12,324 nucleotides of DNA, taken from NCBI GenBank assembly GCA_005877655.1, contig VBOC01000035.1, forward strand, positions 38,170 through 50,493, given 5' to 3'. Position numbers and translations under genes: made by a program. The notes under the pieces were generated by a model, which was not told the DNA's origin, did no database searches, and saw only the letters and a program-made list of their open reading frames with translations. Shown here one piece after another: positions 1 through 6,999 of the stretch (position 1 is the stretch's first letter; each line of letters begins with the position of its first letter). The DNA comes from Ignavibacteria bacterium (lineage in GTDB: Bacteria; Bacteroidota; Ignavibacteria; UBA10030; SZUA-254).

Positions 1-792
1 TGCGTCCACGGACCCCTGATTGGACGTGGTATCGTCGTTGAAAACAAAATCGTGTTCGGCGATGACGTGCCGTGTCCGGAGCGCCTAGTGGACCCTCCAG
101 CGAAACCCGCTGTCAAGCATTCCGATGAGGACGCCGTAGCCGGTAATACCAAGATCATGCAGCCGTGGGACATTGATGGCCTGGAGCTGAGTCGCAGACC
201 GTCCATAGTCGATCGGAGATTCGGGCATTGCGAATTGGGGTCGGGGCACCGGGACACCGGCTCTCGCCATCGGTCCCGCTTGTCCCGCGAGGCGGGAGGG
301 GCGGGACGGCCACGCCTTCGGGATCTCGGGCCCCGCCGTCTGAGACGGGACGCCTTCCTCCCCGCTCGCAACAGGTTGCTTCCTGCGGCGATATGCAACG
401 ACCGGCTCGACGCTCTTCACGAAACCAAGGTGTGAAACGGCGCCGATCATAGCGGGAGTCAGGATAAGGCTTGCGGCGTTCAGCCAGCGGCTCTCGTGCA
501 CAAGAAAGCCGCCGAGGTGCTGCACTGTTTGAAGATACGGCTTCGATAAGGGCAAATCCTGATCGTCGATGAGGCTGCCGGCAGGAAGGACTTTTGCCCG
601 GCGGCGCAGCGCGCGGGAATTCACGTACTCCAGGGCCTTCCGATGGGTCGCGCCGTCCGCCGGACCCTTGTCAACGAAGTATACCCAGTATTTCTTTGAG
701 GACTGCGGCCGGGATGCCGGGGAAAGCGAAACGAGAAGAACCAGGTTCAATATGAGGGTTGAAGGAGAAAAAGCCGATCGAACGTTCGGCAT
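1..792 (-). pseudogene. Secreted subtilisin-like (S8) serine peptidase, N-terminal part, interrupted by in-frame TAG
   Basis: The protein would be an exported subtilase. From the ATG at 790-792 it opens with a short basic stretch and a hydrophobic run (STLILNLVLLVSLSPA), a signal peptide. A propeptide-like region beginning KKYWVYFVDKG follows, then a Gly/Pro/Arg-rich linker (about residues 145-190) and the first catalytic motif, GVLIGMLDSGF, whose Asp is about residue 227. Eight residues later the frame meets TAG at 85-87. Beyond it, bases 84-1 continue in the same frame with family-like sequence (ALRTRHVIAEHDFVFNDD), so the stop looks like a point change, for example GAG to TAG. The His and Ser of the triad would lie outside the window. 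A longer start at 831 would overlap the MoxR gene and spoil the signal peptide. The gene starts 10 bases after the MoxR stop, with no clear ribosome site. The family call is firm; whether the gene is truly dead is not. Confidence 0.75.
273..307. repeat. Nested 35-base palindrome inside the peptidase gene
   Basis: Outer arms GTCCCGC (273-279) and GCGGGAC (301-307) are exact reverse complements. So are inner arms TCCCGC (283-288) and GCGGGA (292-297). The arms are separated by three-base bulges (TTG, GGG) and close on a three-base loop (GAG). The element lies in the GC-rich linker between propeptide and catalytic domain. A second small hairpin, CCGTCT-G-AGACGG, lies at 336-348. Together they make up much of the low-complexity linker of the encoded protein, which suggests inserted palindromic repeat units rather than ancestral coding sequence. 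Confidence 0.7.
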
Positions 793-802
793 GCGGGAAG
801 CG

Positions 803-1807
803 TCAATCGTTCTCCAGCAGTTTTTCGACAATCTGAATCGCCGTTACGGCGTCCGCCTCCGCATTGAAATTTGGAACGATCCGGTGGCGAAGCACCGGGC
901 CGACGACCTTGCGGACGTCATCAATATCGGGGGATTTTCTGCCCTCGAGAACGCACCGGGTCTTCGCGCCGAGGATCAGGTATTGCGAGGCCCTCGGGCC
1001 TGCTCCCCAGCTCAGCCAGTCCTTGATAAACTGCGGCGAGCCGGCCGATTTAGGCCTCGTTCTGGTCACGATATTCACGGCGTAGGCAATGACATGGTCG
1101 GCCACCGGGACGCGCCTGACCAGATCTTGATAAAAGAGAATCTCCTCCGTCCCGAGGATGTGATCGAGTTTCGGAGCATACATGCTGGTCGTGGACTTGA
1201 CGATCTCGAGCTCCTCCTTTTCGGAAGGGTACTCGAGCCACAGATTGAACATGAATCGATCGAGCTGCGCTTCGGGAAGAGGGTAGGTCCCTTCCTGCTC
1301 GATCGGGTTCTGTGTCGCCAGGACAAAGAAGGGTTCTTCGAGCGTGTATTTTTGCCCCGCGGCCGTAACATGGTGCTCCTGCATCGCTTCGAGAAGGGCC
1401 GCCTGAGTTTTCGGAGGAGTGCGGTTAATTTCGTCCGCCAGCAGGATGTTGGCGAAGACGGGGCCCTTGACAAATTTGAACGATTTTGTTCCGGTCGAAC
1501 GGTTATCTTCGATAATTTCCGTGCCCGTGATGTCGCTCGGCATGAGATCGGGCGTGAACTGGATCCGGCTGAATTTAAGATCCATCACCTCGGCAAGCGT
1601 CTTGATCAGGAGCGTCTTCGCGAGACCGGGAACTCCGACAAGCAGGCAGTGCCCGCGGGCGAGAAGGGAGATCAGCAGTTGGTCCACGATTTCCTCCTGC
1701 CCGATGATCACCTTCGCGATTTCGCGCTTGATCCCTTCGAAGCTCTGCCGGAGCGCTCCGACCGCTTCGACATCGTTTAATTCGCGTACCGATCGATCCC
1801 GGTTCAC
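803..1807 (-). CDS. MoxR-family AAA+ ATPase
   Basis: MoxR ATPases are chaperone-like AAA+ proteins that usually work with von Willebrand factor A proteins to mature or activate protein complexes, often at the envelope. The sequence shows Walker A GVPGLAKT (about residues 58-65), Walker B ILLADEINR (about 120-128), sensor-1 region VLATQNPIEQEGTYPLPEAQLDRF with its Asn near 167, and the C-terminal lid motif WGAGPRASQYLILGAK. The length of 334 residues is normal for the family. I chose the GTG at 1805-1807 because GAAGAG lies just upstream and the product then begins near the family start. The open frame reaches an ATG at 1912, but that extension overlaps the end of the upstream gene and adds an unrelated basic leader. 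It is the fourth gene of the envelope operon. No VWA/DUF58 partner is visible in the window. Confidence 0.93.
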   Translation of the reverse strand: MNRDRSVRELNDVEAVGALRQSFEGIKREIAKVIIGQEEIVDQLLISLLARGHCLLVGVPGLAKTLLIKTLAEVMDLKFSRIQFTPDLMPSDITGTEIIEDNRSTGTKSFKFVKGPVFANILLADEINRTPPKTQAALLEAMQEHHVTAAGQKYTLEEPFFVLATQNPIEQEGTYPLPEAQLDRFMFNLWLEYPSEKEELEIVKSTTSMYAPKLDHILGTEEILFYQDLVRRVPVADHVIAYAVNIVTRTRPKSAGSPQFIKDWLSWGAGPRASQYLILGAKTRCVLEGRKSPDIDDVRKVVGPVLRHRIVPNFNAEADAVTAIQIVEKLLEND

Positions 1808-1826
1808 CGTGTTCTCTTCAAGGTTG

Positions 1827-3072
1827 TCATAGACGCACTTCCCAATAGATTTCCTGCCGCAATTGCTTGAGCCACTTCTGGTATTCAAAGTTCCTTTTGT
1901 ACGACGCGGCAAGCTGTTCCACCTGTTTCCAGTCGTCCTTCAGGTTCATGGTGTGTTCCGGAACGCGGCGTTTTAAATGGACGATCTGGTATCCGGAAAT
2001 ACTTCCCGACGCCACCGGCACCGGATCACTCACTTCTCCTTCCCGCATGTTTCGAAGGAGGTCTTGAAGAGACTTGTCGAATTGAGTGATCGGCAGGAAG
2101 CCGAGGGCACCGCCGAGCGGTCCCGACTCCTTGTCCTCGGAGTATTGCTTCGCAAGCTCCGAAAAATCGGCGCCGCGAGTGATGCTGTCTTTCAAGCTCT
2201 TGAGAAATGCAATCGCCGCCGCCGCCGCGCCGCTGTCCACTCCGATCTTGAAGAGAATATGCCGCGCATGCGGTCGTTTCCACGATATCGGAAATCTGGT
2301 TTTCCTTCAGCGAAAAGACGGCTTCTTCAAAATCCTTGACGAACTGCCCCCGGCGCCAGGAGCCGAGATCGCCACCCGACGAGGCCGTTGCCGGGTCCTC
2401 GGAGTACCGGCGCGCGAAGTCCGCAAAGTCTCCCCCCGCCTTGATCGAGTCGAGAATCCGGGTCGCCTTCGCCTTCACCGAGGCTTTCGCAGCTTCGCCC
2501 GCCCGTGGGATTTTGAGTATATGATAAACCTCCGCCTGCTCAGGCACGGTGGGCAGGCTGTCTTTGAATGCCTTGTAGAACTCCTCCACCTCGCGCCGGG
2601 ATGGCTGGATACTCCCGAATTTCGCTTCTTGCAGATACTGGATGAGAAGTTGTTTGCGCGTCTCATCCCGGAACTCGCGCTTCATTCTCGTGATCGGCAT
2701 GCCGTACAGCTCCTCAAGTTTTTTCTCGGAGCCCACCTGGTGAATGCGCTGCGCAATGAGAGCATCAAGCTGACTCGTCACTTCTTCCTCGCGAACGGTG
2801 ATCGTCGTATCTTCAAGCGCCTTCGCGAGGATGAGTTTTTCGTTGATCATCGCATCGAGGACCTGTTGTTTGAGGGCCGGAGTGTTGGGGTCGACGTGAT
2901 TGTTCAGCGCGTAAAACTCGGACTGGGCGTTGAGATCGGAGAGAAGGATCGGCTCCTTGCCCACCACCGCAACGATCCTGTCGATCACCGCAGTCTGGCC
3001 GTCCGCGACTCCCGGCGCCCAGAGGAGCGAAAAAGCCAGGAAACAAAGAGGACGGAGACTATTCGTGAACAT
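1827..3072 (-). pseudogene. SurA-like periplasmic peptidyl-prolyl isomerase, frameshifted by an internal deletion
   Basis: SurA-type proteins are periplasmic chaperones with parvulin (rotamase) domains that help fold outer-membrane proteins. The start (ATG 3070-3072) gives a signal peptide (LCFLAFSLLWAPGVADGQ) and the SurA N-domain (AVIDRIVAVVGKEPILLSDL and on, to about residue 170). The first parvulin domain runs from EVYHILKIPR (about 181) to EENQISDIVET-like sequence at about 266. There it breaks off before the expected FGYHII ending. The second parvulin domain resumes in another frame at about 2270 with HARHILFKIGVD and ends at the TGA at 1827-1829, including GGALGF and SGYQIVHLKRR. The missing block is roughly 15-20 residues, with a loss of 3k+2 bases (or a one-base gain) at about 2268-2276. 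The gene overlaps the upstream stop by 14 bases. Either it is decayed, or the sequence lost about 50 bases during assembly. The actual open frames are 2026-3072 and the downstream segment ending at 1827. Confidence 0.85.
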
Positions 3073-3916
3073 GCGAGGTGTCTGTCAACCGATGGGATCC
3101 CAACATTACTTGAACACCATATTTCCTTCGAAGGGTTCCGAGGAGGTCGTCATAGCGCTGCCGGCGGCCGTCGATCAGGAGCCGCTGGCGCACTTCCGGA
3201 CGAGCTATGTCGAAATCGGCGGGAGCTCCCTGCTGGACTTTCGAAAGTAACTGGAGAACAAAATACGCGCCCGTAGTTTTCACGGGGAACGATACTTCGT
3301 TCACCGAAAGGGCGGAGGCAACTTTCCACAGTTCGGGGGGAAACAGCGTCTGGGACGTATAATATTCGGCCGACGAGACCGATAACACGCTCGACGAGGT
3401 GGCGGACTCCGATCTGAAACTATCGGCGGCCGTTTTCCACGGCGCCCCCTTGCTGACCGCCGCGGCAAACGCGGTGGCGCCCTCGCGGCTGTTGAGCGCG
3501 ATGAGGTTGAGTTTCAGCGTGTTCTCGTGGACCAGGAATTCCGAGGCGTGCTGTCTGAAATACGCCTGCATCCGTGCGGGAGTGACACCGCCGGTATCGG
3601 CATAAATGGTGCGCTCAAGGTACGACTGGTTCGCGAGCTGACGGCGGACATCTTCGAGCTGGTGAACGAACGGCTCCGAACTCTCCACGCCCTGACGCTT
3701 TGCCTCCTGATACAGAAGCTCTGTATTGATCCAATACGCGACATAATCATTGAGTGCGAGATCGAACGCGCTGCGGGTTGTATCGATATGGGTCCGGGCT
3801 TCCTCCAGCGTCAATTCAGAATTTCCGACCCGCGCGATGACTTCGCCCCCGCGCCTCTCGCCGCAACCGATGAGGAGCGCTGTGAGGATGGGGAGAACGA
3901 GCCCGGCAAATCGCAT
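3059..3916 (-). CDS. SurA/PpiC-related lipoprotein with degenerate parvulin domain
   Basis: This 285-residue exported protein has a lipoprotein signal with lipobox LIGC (Cys18), so it is probably membrane-anchored. Residues 25-125 resemble the SurA/PpiC N-terminal helical domain (VIARVGNSELTLEEARTHID, then WINTELLYQEAKRQGV). Residues about 130-225 sit where a parvulin domain belongs, but its hallmarks are missing. There is no HIL motif (LKLNLIAL instead), no GGDLG loop, and TTGAYFVLQLL replaces FGYHII. It is likely a chaperone-like paralogue without isomerase activity; that is inference. Its ATG follows the upstream stop by one base (TGA-G-ATG), and GGTGAG just before the start serves as ribosome site, so translation is probably coupled. 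It ends in TAG 14 bases inside the SurA-like gene, which shows that TAG is an ordinary stop in this organism. Confidence 0.85.
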   Translation of the reverse strand: MRFAGLVLPILTALLIGCGERRGGEVIARVGNSELTLEEARTHIDTTRSAFDLALNDYVAYWINTELLYQEAKRQGVESSEPFVHQLEDVRRQLANQSYLERTIYADTGGVTPARMQAYFRQHASEFLVHENTLKLNLIALNSREGATAFAAAVSKGAPWKTAADSFRSESATSSSVLSVSSAEYYTSQTLFPPELWKVASALSVNEVSFPVKTTGAYFVLQLLSKVQQGAPADFDIARPEVRQRLLIDGRRQRYDDLLGTLRRKYGVQVMLGSHRLTDTSHVHE

Positions 3917-3917
3917 C

Positions 3918-5882
3918 TCACCGTGAGCGGGAGGCCTGCGGGGAGGTGAAGGCGTTTTTCAACAAGGCTGTGTCCTGCCGGACGAAATATTTCTGCTTGA
4001 TGCGATCGACCCACTGCTTTTCAAGCGCCTTGGAGATGTGTTCCTGATAGTCGTTCGAGACTTCCGCGCCCGCTTCTTCGAATGTTTTCCGCCGTGCCGG
4101 CTCTTTCGCGTAGAGCTTCACAATCGCATAGCCGCCGTTGTCAAGCTCGATCGGCTCGGATACTTCGCCGGTTTCGAGCGCGGCCGCCTGTTTGATCACT
4201 TCATTCGTGTCGACGGTCTGGAATCCCATCATTCCGCCCTTGGATTTGAGATCGGGATCTTCGTTCCACCTCGTTGCAAGGCTTGCGAAATCGGCGCCGT
4301 GTTTCAGAGAATCATAGAGCATCAGCGCGGTCGTATCCGACTCGACCTCGATTTCGCCGATCTTGACCCGTTCCGGAAACACAAACTTATCCCTGTTCTC
4401 CGAGAAATACCTTCGGAGCGAAGAATCGGTGACAGTCGTTTTGTTCCAGACCTCCGTTTGTTCGGCCTTGTAAAGAACGATCCCGTCGGTGTATTCCTTC
4501 ATCAATGAGGCGAAATCGGGGTACCGTGCTTCAAGTCCCACCGCGTTCTCCTCCAGGAGATAGGAGTCCGCAATACGGTCAAGGTGGGGCTTGAGATCGC
4601 TCCGGCGCAGGGAAGCGCTTCGGAACTCCTGCTTTTTCCGGAGGAGGGAGATGACCGAATCGACCGGGATGGATCGCCCGTTGACTGTGATCAGAGTCAT
4701 CGAGCGCACTGCCGGGTTCAATGTTGCATCCCAGCTGCTGTCGTCGGTCGTCTTGGCAGAATCTACCGTATCGATGTACCGGGTATAGTCTTCACCGTAT
4801 CTCGTCTGCTGGTAGGTTTTCTTGAGCTCAGAATACATGACGGAATAAGGCGCCAGGGACTTCACGCTGTCCAATCGCAGAAGGTGAAACCCGAAGGGCG
4901 TTCTGACGATCCCGGAGACCTCTCCGACCTTGAGCTTGAATGCCGCGTCATCAAATGGCAGGACCCACCGGCGGCGCTCGAACCAGCCAAGATCCCCGCC
5001 CTGAGCGGTGCTGCCGCCATCCTCCGAGAGTTTCATCGCGAGTCTGGCGAAGTCACGTCCTTTCTTCAGGCTGTCCTGAACTGCTTTTATGCGCCCGAGG
5101 GCCGAGGCCACATCCGCGGAATCGGGGTTGTTGGTCTGTAACCGCGCCATGATGTGCCGGACCCTGAGCAACCTTGTAGGTTCGCTATCGAGGACCCGGA
5201 AAATTTGGTAGCCGAAGGTGGAACGAACCGGCCTCTGGAAAACGTCGCCCTTCTTCACGCCGTAGGCGGCATCTTCAAAAGAACTCGTCCCCACCATCAC
5301 TCCGCCTGTGAAATAGTAGATAACCCCGTGGTTCGTCTTCGCCGACGGCTCTTCGGAGAATTTGAGAACAAGCGAATCGAAATTCTCCCCCCTCCTTGCA
5401 CGATTGAGGACATCCATGGCTTTCGTATAGACCTTCAGGGTTTCCTCGGGGGATGCATCCGGCTTCATGGAGAAAAGGATATGCTGCGCGCTTATCTGCT
5501 TCTGGCGATGATCGTAAAGCCGCTTGATTCCGGGCTCGGTAATTTCCCTCTCGATTATAAATGTGGACGCAAGCGTCACCCGGTAATCCCTAAGCTCGCT
5601 GACGATGTCCGGGTCATTGAGGAGATTCCGGTCGTAGGCATCCTGAAGCTTCAGCTTGTAATTTGTCAGAAGTTCCAGAAACTTTTCCCGCTCCTGCGGT
5701 GTGCTCTGGCGCGCAGCATCGAGGCTTGTGCTGTTGCGCATATAGAAATTCTCGAAGTCGCGCATCGTGACTTTATTGGGGCCGACTTCTAGAACAATCT
5801 GATCATCGTATTTGGGAGCACACCCTGCCAGGACAAAGATGGATACCACGAGGGCTGCGAGCATCCCGCGCATTGCTTTCAT
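3918..5882 (-). CDS. Lipoprotein peptidyl-prolyl isomerase with three parvulin domains
   Basis: This 654-residue protein is the first gene of the envelope operon and probably a periplasmic folding factor for exported proteins. It has a lipoprotein signal with lipobox LAGC (Cys21) and a SurA-type N-domain (about 28-125). Parvulin domain 1 runs at 130-231 (ISAQHILF to TFGYQIFRVLD). Domain 2 runs at 239-338 (LRVRHIMARL, GGDLGWFERRRW, FGFHLLRLDS) and is the most complete. After a linker of about 150 residues comes a third, more diverged domain at 505-592 (RVKIGEIEVE, GGMMGF, NGGYAIVKLY). Domain 1 has HGVIYYF in place of GGDLGWF, so only domain 2 looks canonical. ATG 5880-5882 is preceded by AAAGGAAG seven bases upstream, which fixes the start; ATGs at codons 4 and 7 lack such a site. 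The promoter lies about 60-88 bases upstream. Family assignment is firm, but client proteins cannot be read from sequence. Confidence 0.93.
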   Translation of the reverse strand: MKAMRGMLAALVVSIFVLAGCAPKYDDQIVLEVGPNKVTMRDFENFYMRNSTSLDAARQSTPQEREKFLELLTNYKLKLQDAYDRNLLNDPDIVSELRDYRVTLASTFIIEREITEPGIKRLYDHRQKQISAQHILFSMKPDASPEETLKVYTKAMDVLNRARRGENFDSLVLKFSEEPSAKTNHGVIYYFTGGVMVGTSSFEDAAYGVKKGDVFQRPVRSTFGYQIFRVLDSEPTRLLRVRHIMARLQTNNPDSADVASALGRIKAVQDSLKKGRDFARLAMKLSEDGGSTAQGGDLGWFERRRWVLPFDDAAFKLKVGEVSGIVRTPFGFHLLRLDSVKSLAPYSVMYSELKKTYQQTRYGEDYTRYIDTVDSAKTTDDSSWDATLNPAVRSMTLITVNGRSIPVDSVISLLRKKQEFRSASLRRSDLKPHLDRIADSYLLEENAVGLEARYPDFASLMKEYTDGIVLYKAEQTEVWNKTTVTDSSLRRYFSENRDKFVFPERVKIGEIEVESDTTALMLYDSLKHGADFASLATRWNEDPDLKSKGGMMGFQTVDTNEVIKQAAALETGEVSEPIELDNGGYAIVKLYAKEPARRKTFEEAGAEVSNDYQEHISKALEKQWVDRIKQKYFVRQDTALLKNAFTSPQASRSR

Positions 5883-5889
5883 CGACGAA

Positions 5890-5897
5890 CTTCCTTT
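5890..5897 (-). promoter_or_regulatory. Ribosome binding site of the triple-parvulin gene
   Basis: On the minus strand AAAGGAAG lies seven bases before the ATG at 5880-5882. It is the best Shine-Dalgarno match in the window and decides the start among three nearby in-frame ATGs. Confidence 0.75.
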
Positions 5898-5941
5898 CGT
5901 TTGCGAATAAAGAGGTTGGAACTTGCGGTTATCGAATCCAC

Positions 5942-5970
5942 AGTATAACCAATATTTGGGAAAGTTTCAA
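5942..5970 (-). promoter_or_regulatory. Sigma-70-like promoter for the envelope operon
   Basis: Minus strand: -35 TTGAAA (5970-5965) and -10 TATACT (5947-5942) with an exact 17-base spacer. Each box has at most one or two mismatches to consensus. Transcription would start near 5935, leaving a leader of about 50 bases. The dyad GGTTAT/ATAACC spans the -10 box and start point, a plausible repressor site. Confidence 0.65.
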
Positions 5971-5990
5971 GAATATCGCCGGGCCGCGAG

Positions 5991-6060
5991 TTGCCCTATA
6001 ATAAAGGTAACCGAAGGGGGTTGAAAACTGATTCGTTGCCTCATAATAAAGGTAACCCAA
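5991..6060. repeat. Two 25-base direct repeats, 45-base period
   Basis: Copies at 5991-6015 and 6036-6060 match at 22 of 25 positions and share the core ATAATAAAGGTAACC. A 20-base unrelated spacer separates them. GGTAACC is itself nearly a dyad. With only two copies between divergent promoters they look like paired protein-binding sites, although degenerate remains of a small repeat element are possible. The first copy contains a perfect TATAAT (5997-6002) without a good -35 box on the plus strand. Confidence 0.6.
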
Positions 6061-6071
6061 ATATTATGAGG
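6039..6071. repeat. Perfect 10-base inverted repeat with 13-base loop
   Basis: CCTCATAATA (6039-6048) and TATTATGAGG (6062-6071) are exact reverse complements around a loop holding GGTAACCC. The left arm overlaps the second direct repeat. Neither side has a T tract, so it is not an intrinsic terminator. An operator or a cruciform-forming element is more likely. Confidence 0.55.
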
Positions 6072-6104
6072 ACGCTTCGGTGCGAGTGCTCCCGCCGGGA
6101 ACTC

Positions 6105-6133
6105 TTGATTCGAGTTCAAATTTTGCCTATATT
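6105..6133 (+). promoter_or_regulatory. Candidate sigma-70-like promoter for the menaquinone operon
   Basis: TTGATT (6105-6110) and TATATT (6128-6133) are separated by 17 bases. Transcription would start near 6140, about 36 bases before the proposed TTG start of the prenyltransferase. An alternative is TTGAAA at 6021-6026 with TAATAA at 6044-6049 (17-base spacer), inside the repeats. Confidence 0.45.
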
Positions 6134-6175
6134 TTCAGCGCTTTTCACCTCGTCGCAAGAGAGGATACTTTCGCC

Positions 6176-6999
6176 TTGAAACAATCCTTCTTCCAAAAGA
6201 ATCGCTACCTGAGCCTCGTCAAGATCGAGCACACCCTTTTCACACTCCCGCTCGTCTACGGCGGGTTGGTGCTCGGGCTCCATGGTGCGCCCTCTGTGAG
6301 AATCCTGCTTCTGGTTCTACTGAGTGCTGTCGGCGCGCGGACAACTGCGTTTGCCCTCAACCGGATCATCGACCGTGACATCGACAAGCGCAACCCTCGC
6401 ACCGCATCCCGCGAGCTGCCGACCGGCAGGGTCACGCTGGGAGGAGCGATCTGACATCGGCGGCCATGATTTCTACGTTTTGCCTCGCGCTTTCACCGGT
6501 TCCCCTGATCATCTTCGCTCTCTATCCTTACATGAAACGCTTCACCGCGCTCGCCCACTTCGGGGTGGGTCTCGGCATGGCGATGGCGCCTCTTGGAGGC
6601 TGGTTTGCCGCATCTCCTTCGTTCGACAATCTGCCGGCAGCCGCGCTCTTGTGCCTGTTCACGCTGTTCTGGGGAGCGGGATTCGACATCATCTACGCTA
6701 CTCTCGATGAAGAGTTCGATCGCCGCGAACACCTGTACTCGTTCGTGTCGCGGTTCGGGAGGCAGAAAGCGTTGTTCTGGTCTTCGGTCCTTCACGGTAT
6801 CGCATTCGCGTGCCTCTCGCTTCTTTTCTTCACGACAATCCGGACATGGTATGCGGCGCCGTTTCTCCTGACGACCGGAGCGCTCCTGTGGCTTGAACAG
6901 CGCAAGGCAGACGATGTCCAGCTCGCATTTTTTAAAATAAATGCCGGCCTCGGTTTCCTCGTCTTTGCGATGATCGTCACCGGAGCCGTGGTCCGTTGA
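6176..6999 (+). pseudogene. mqnP: UbiA-family prenyltransferase (MqnP-like), frameshifted by an internal deletion
   Basis: UbiA-family enzymes are integral-membrane aromatic prenyltransferases. In the futalosine route the MqnP type prenylates the naphthoate ring precursor of menaquinone. The proposed TTG start (6176-6178) gives MKQSFFQKNRYLSLVKIEHTLF and matches where such proteins begin; an ATG at 6080 would add an unusual leader. The first prenyl-diphosphate motif, NRIIDRDID (N62, D66, D70), is present. The frame then stops at TGA 6452-6454, just after ELPTGRVTLGGAI. The rest continues in another frame from about 6451 (LTSAAMISTFCLALSP), including the second motif DIIYATLDEEFD, to TGA 6997-6999. 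The family normally has about ten more residues here, so roughly 31-34 bases (3k+1) seem lost. The ATG at 6466 begins only a C-terminal fragment. The stop overlaps the UbiX start. If the break is real, menaquinone prenylation would need another enzyme, so a sequence error is a serious alternative. Confidence 0.85.

Larger units (their letters stand above)
5883..6175. promoter_or_regulatory. Divergent intergenic control region
   Basis: This 293-base stretch separates the leftward envelope operon from the rightward menaquinone operon and holds no convincing gene. It is clearly more AT-rich than the flanking genes. It contains a promoter for each side, two direct repeats centred on ATAATAAAGGTAACC, a 10-base inverted repeat flanking GGTAACCC, and a dyad GGTTAT (5927-5932) / ATAACC (5945-5950) that overlaps the leftward -10 box. 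The arrangement suggests joint control by one or more DNA-binding proteins, but none is identifiable here. Confidence 0.6.

Noticed and set aside
85..87. TAG reassigned to an amino acid
   Set aside because: TAG ends the lipoprotein gene at 3059-3061, just inside the start of the next gene, where a stop is expected. No other conserved gene in the window has an internal in-frame TAG.
1808..1912. Upstream ATG start at 1912 for the MoxR gene
   Set aside because: It would overlap the end of the SurA-like gene by 86 bases and add a basic leader with no family match. The GTG at 1805-1807 has a ribosome site.
2255..2290. Programmed ribosomal frameshift or translational bypass in the surA-like gene
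   Set aside because: No slippery heptamer is seen, and conserved coding sequence is missing rather than interrupted by extra bases, so recoding would not restore the domain.
5991..6060. Minimal CRISPR-like array
   Set aside because: There are only two imperfect copies with one 20-base spacer, no cas genes and no further repeats.
6039..6071. Intrinsic terminator
   Set aside because: The stem is AT-rich with a 13-base loop, and no T tract follows on either strand. No gene ends nearby.
5991..6179. Possible small gene with repeated LPYNKGN / LPHNKGN peptides across the direct repeats
   Set aside because: The repeat period happens to be a multiple of three, but the frame starts without a ribosome site, has no family resemblance, and runs across the promoter and leader of the prenyltransferase gene.
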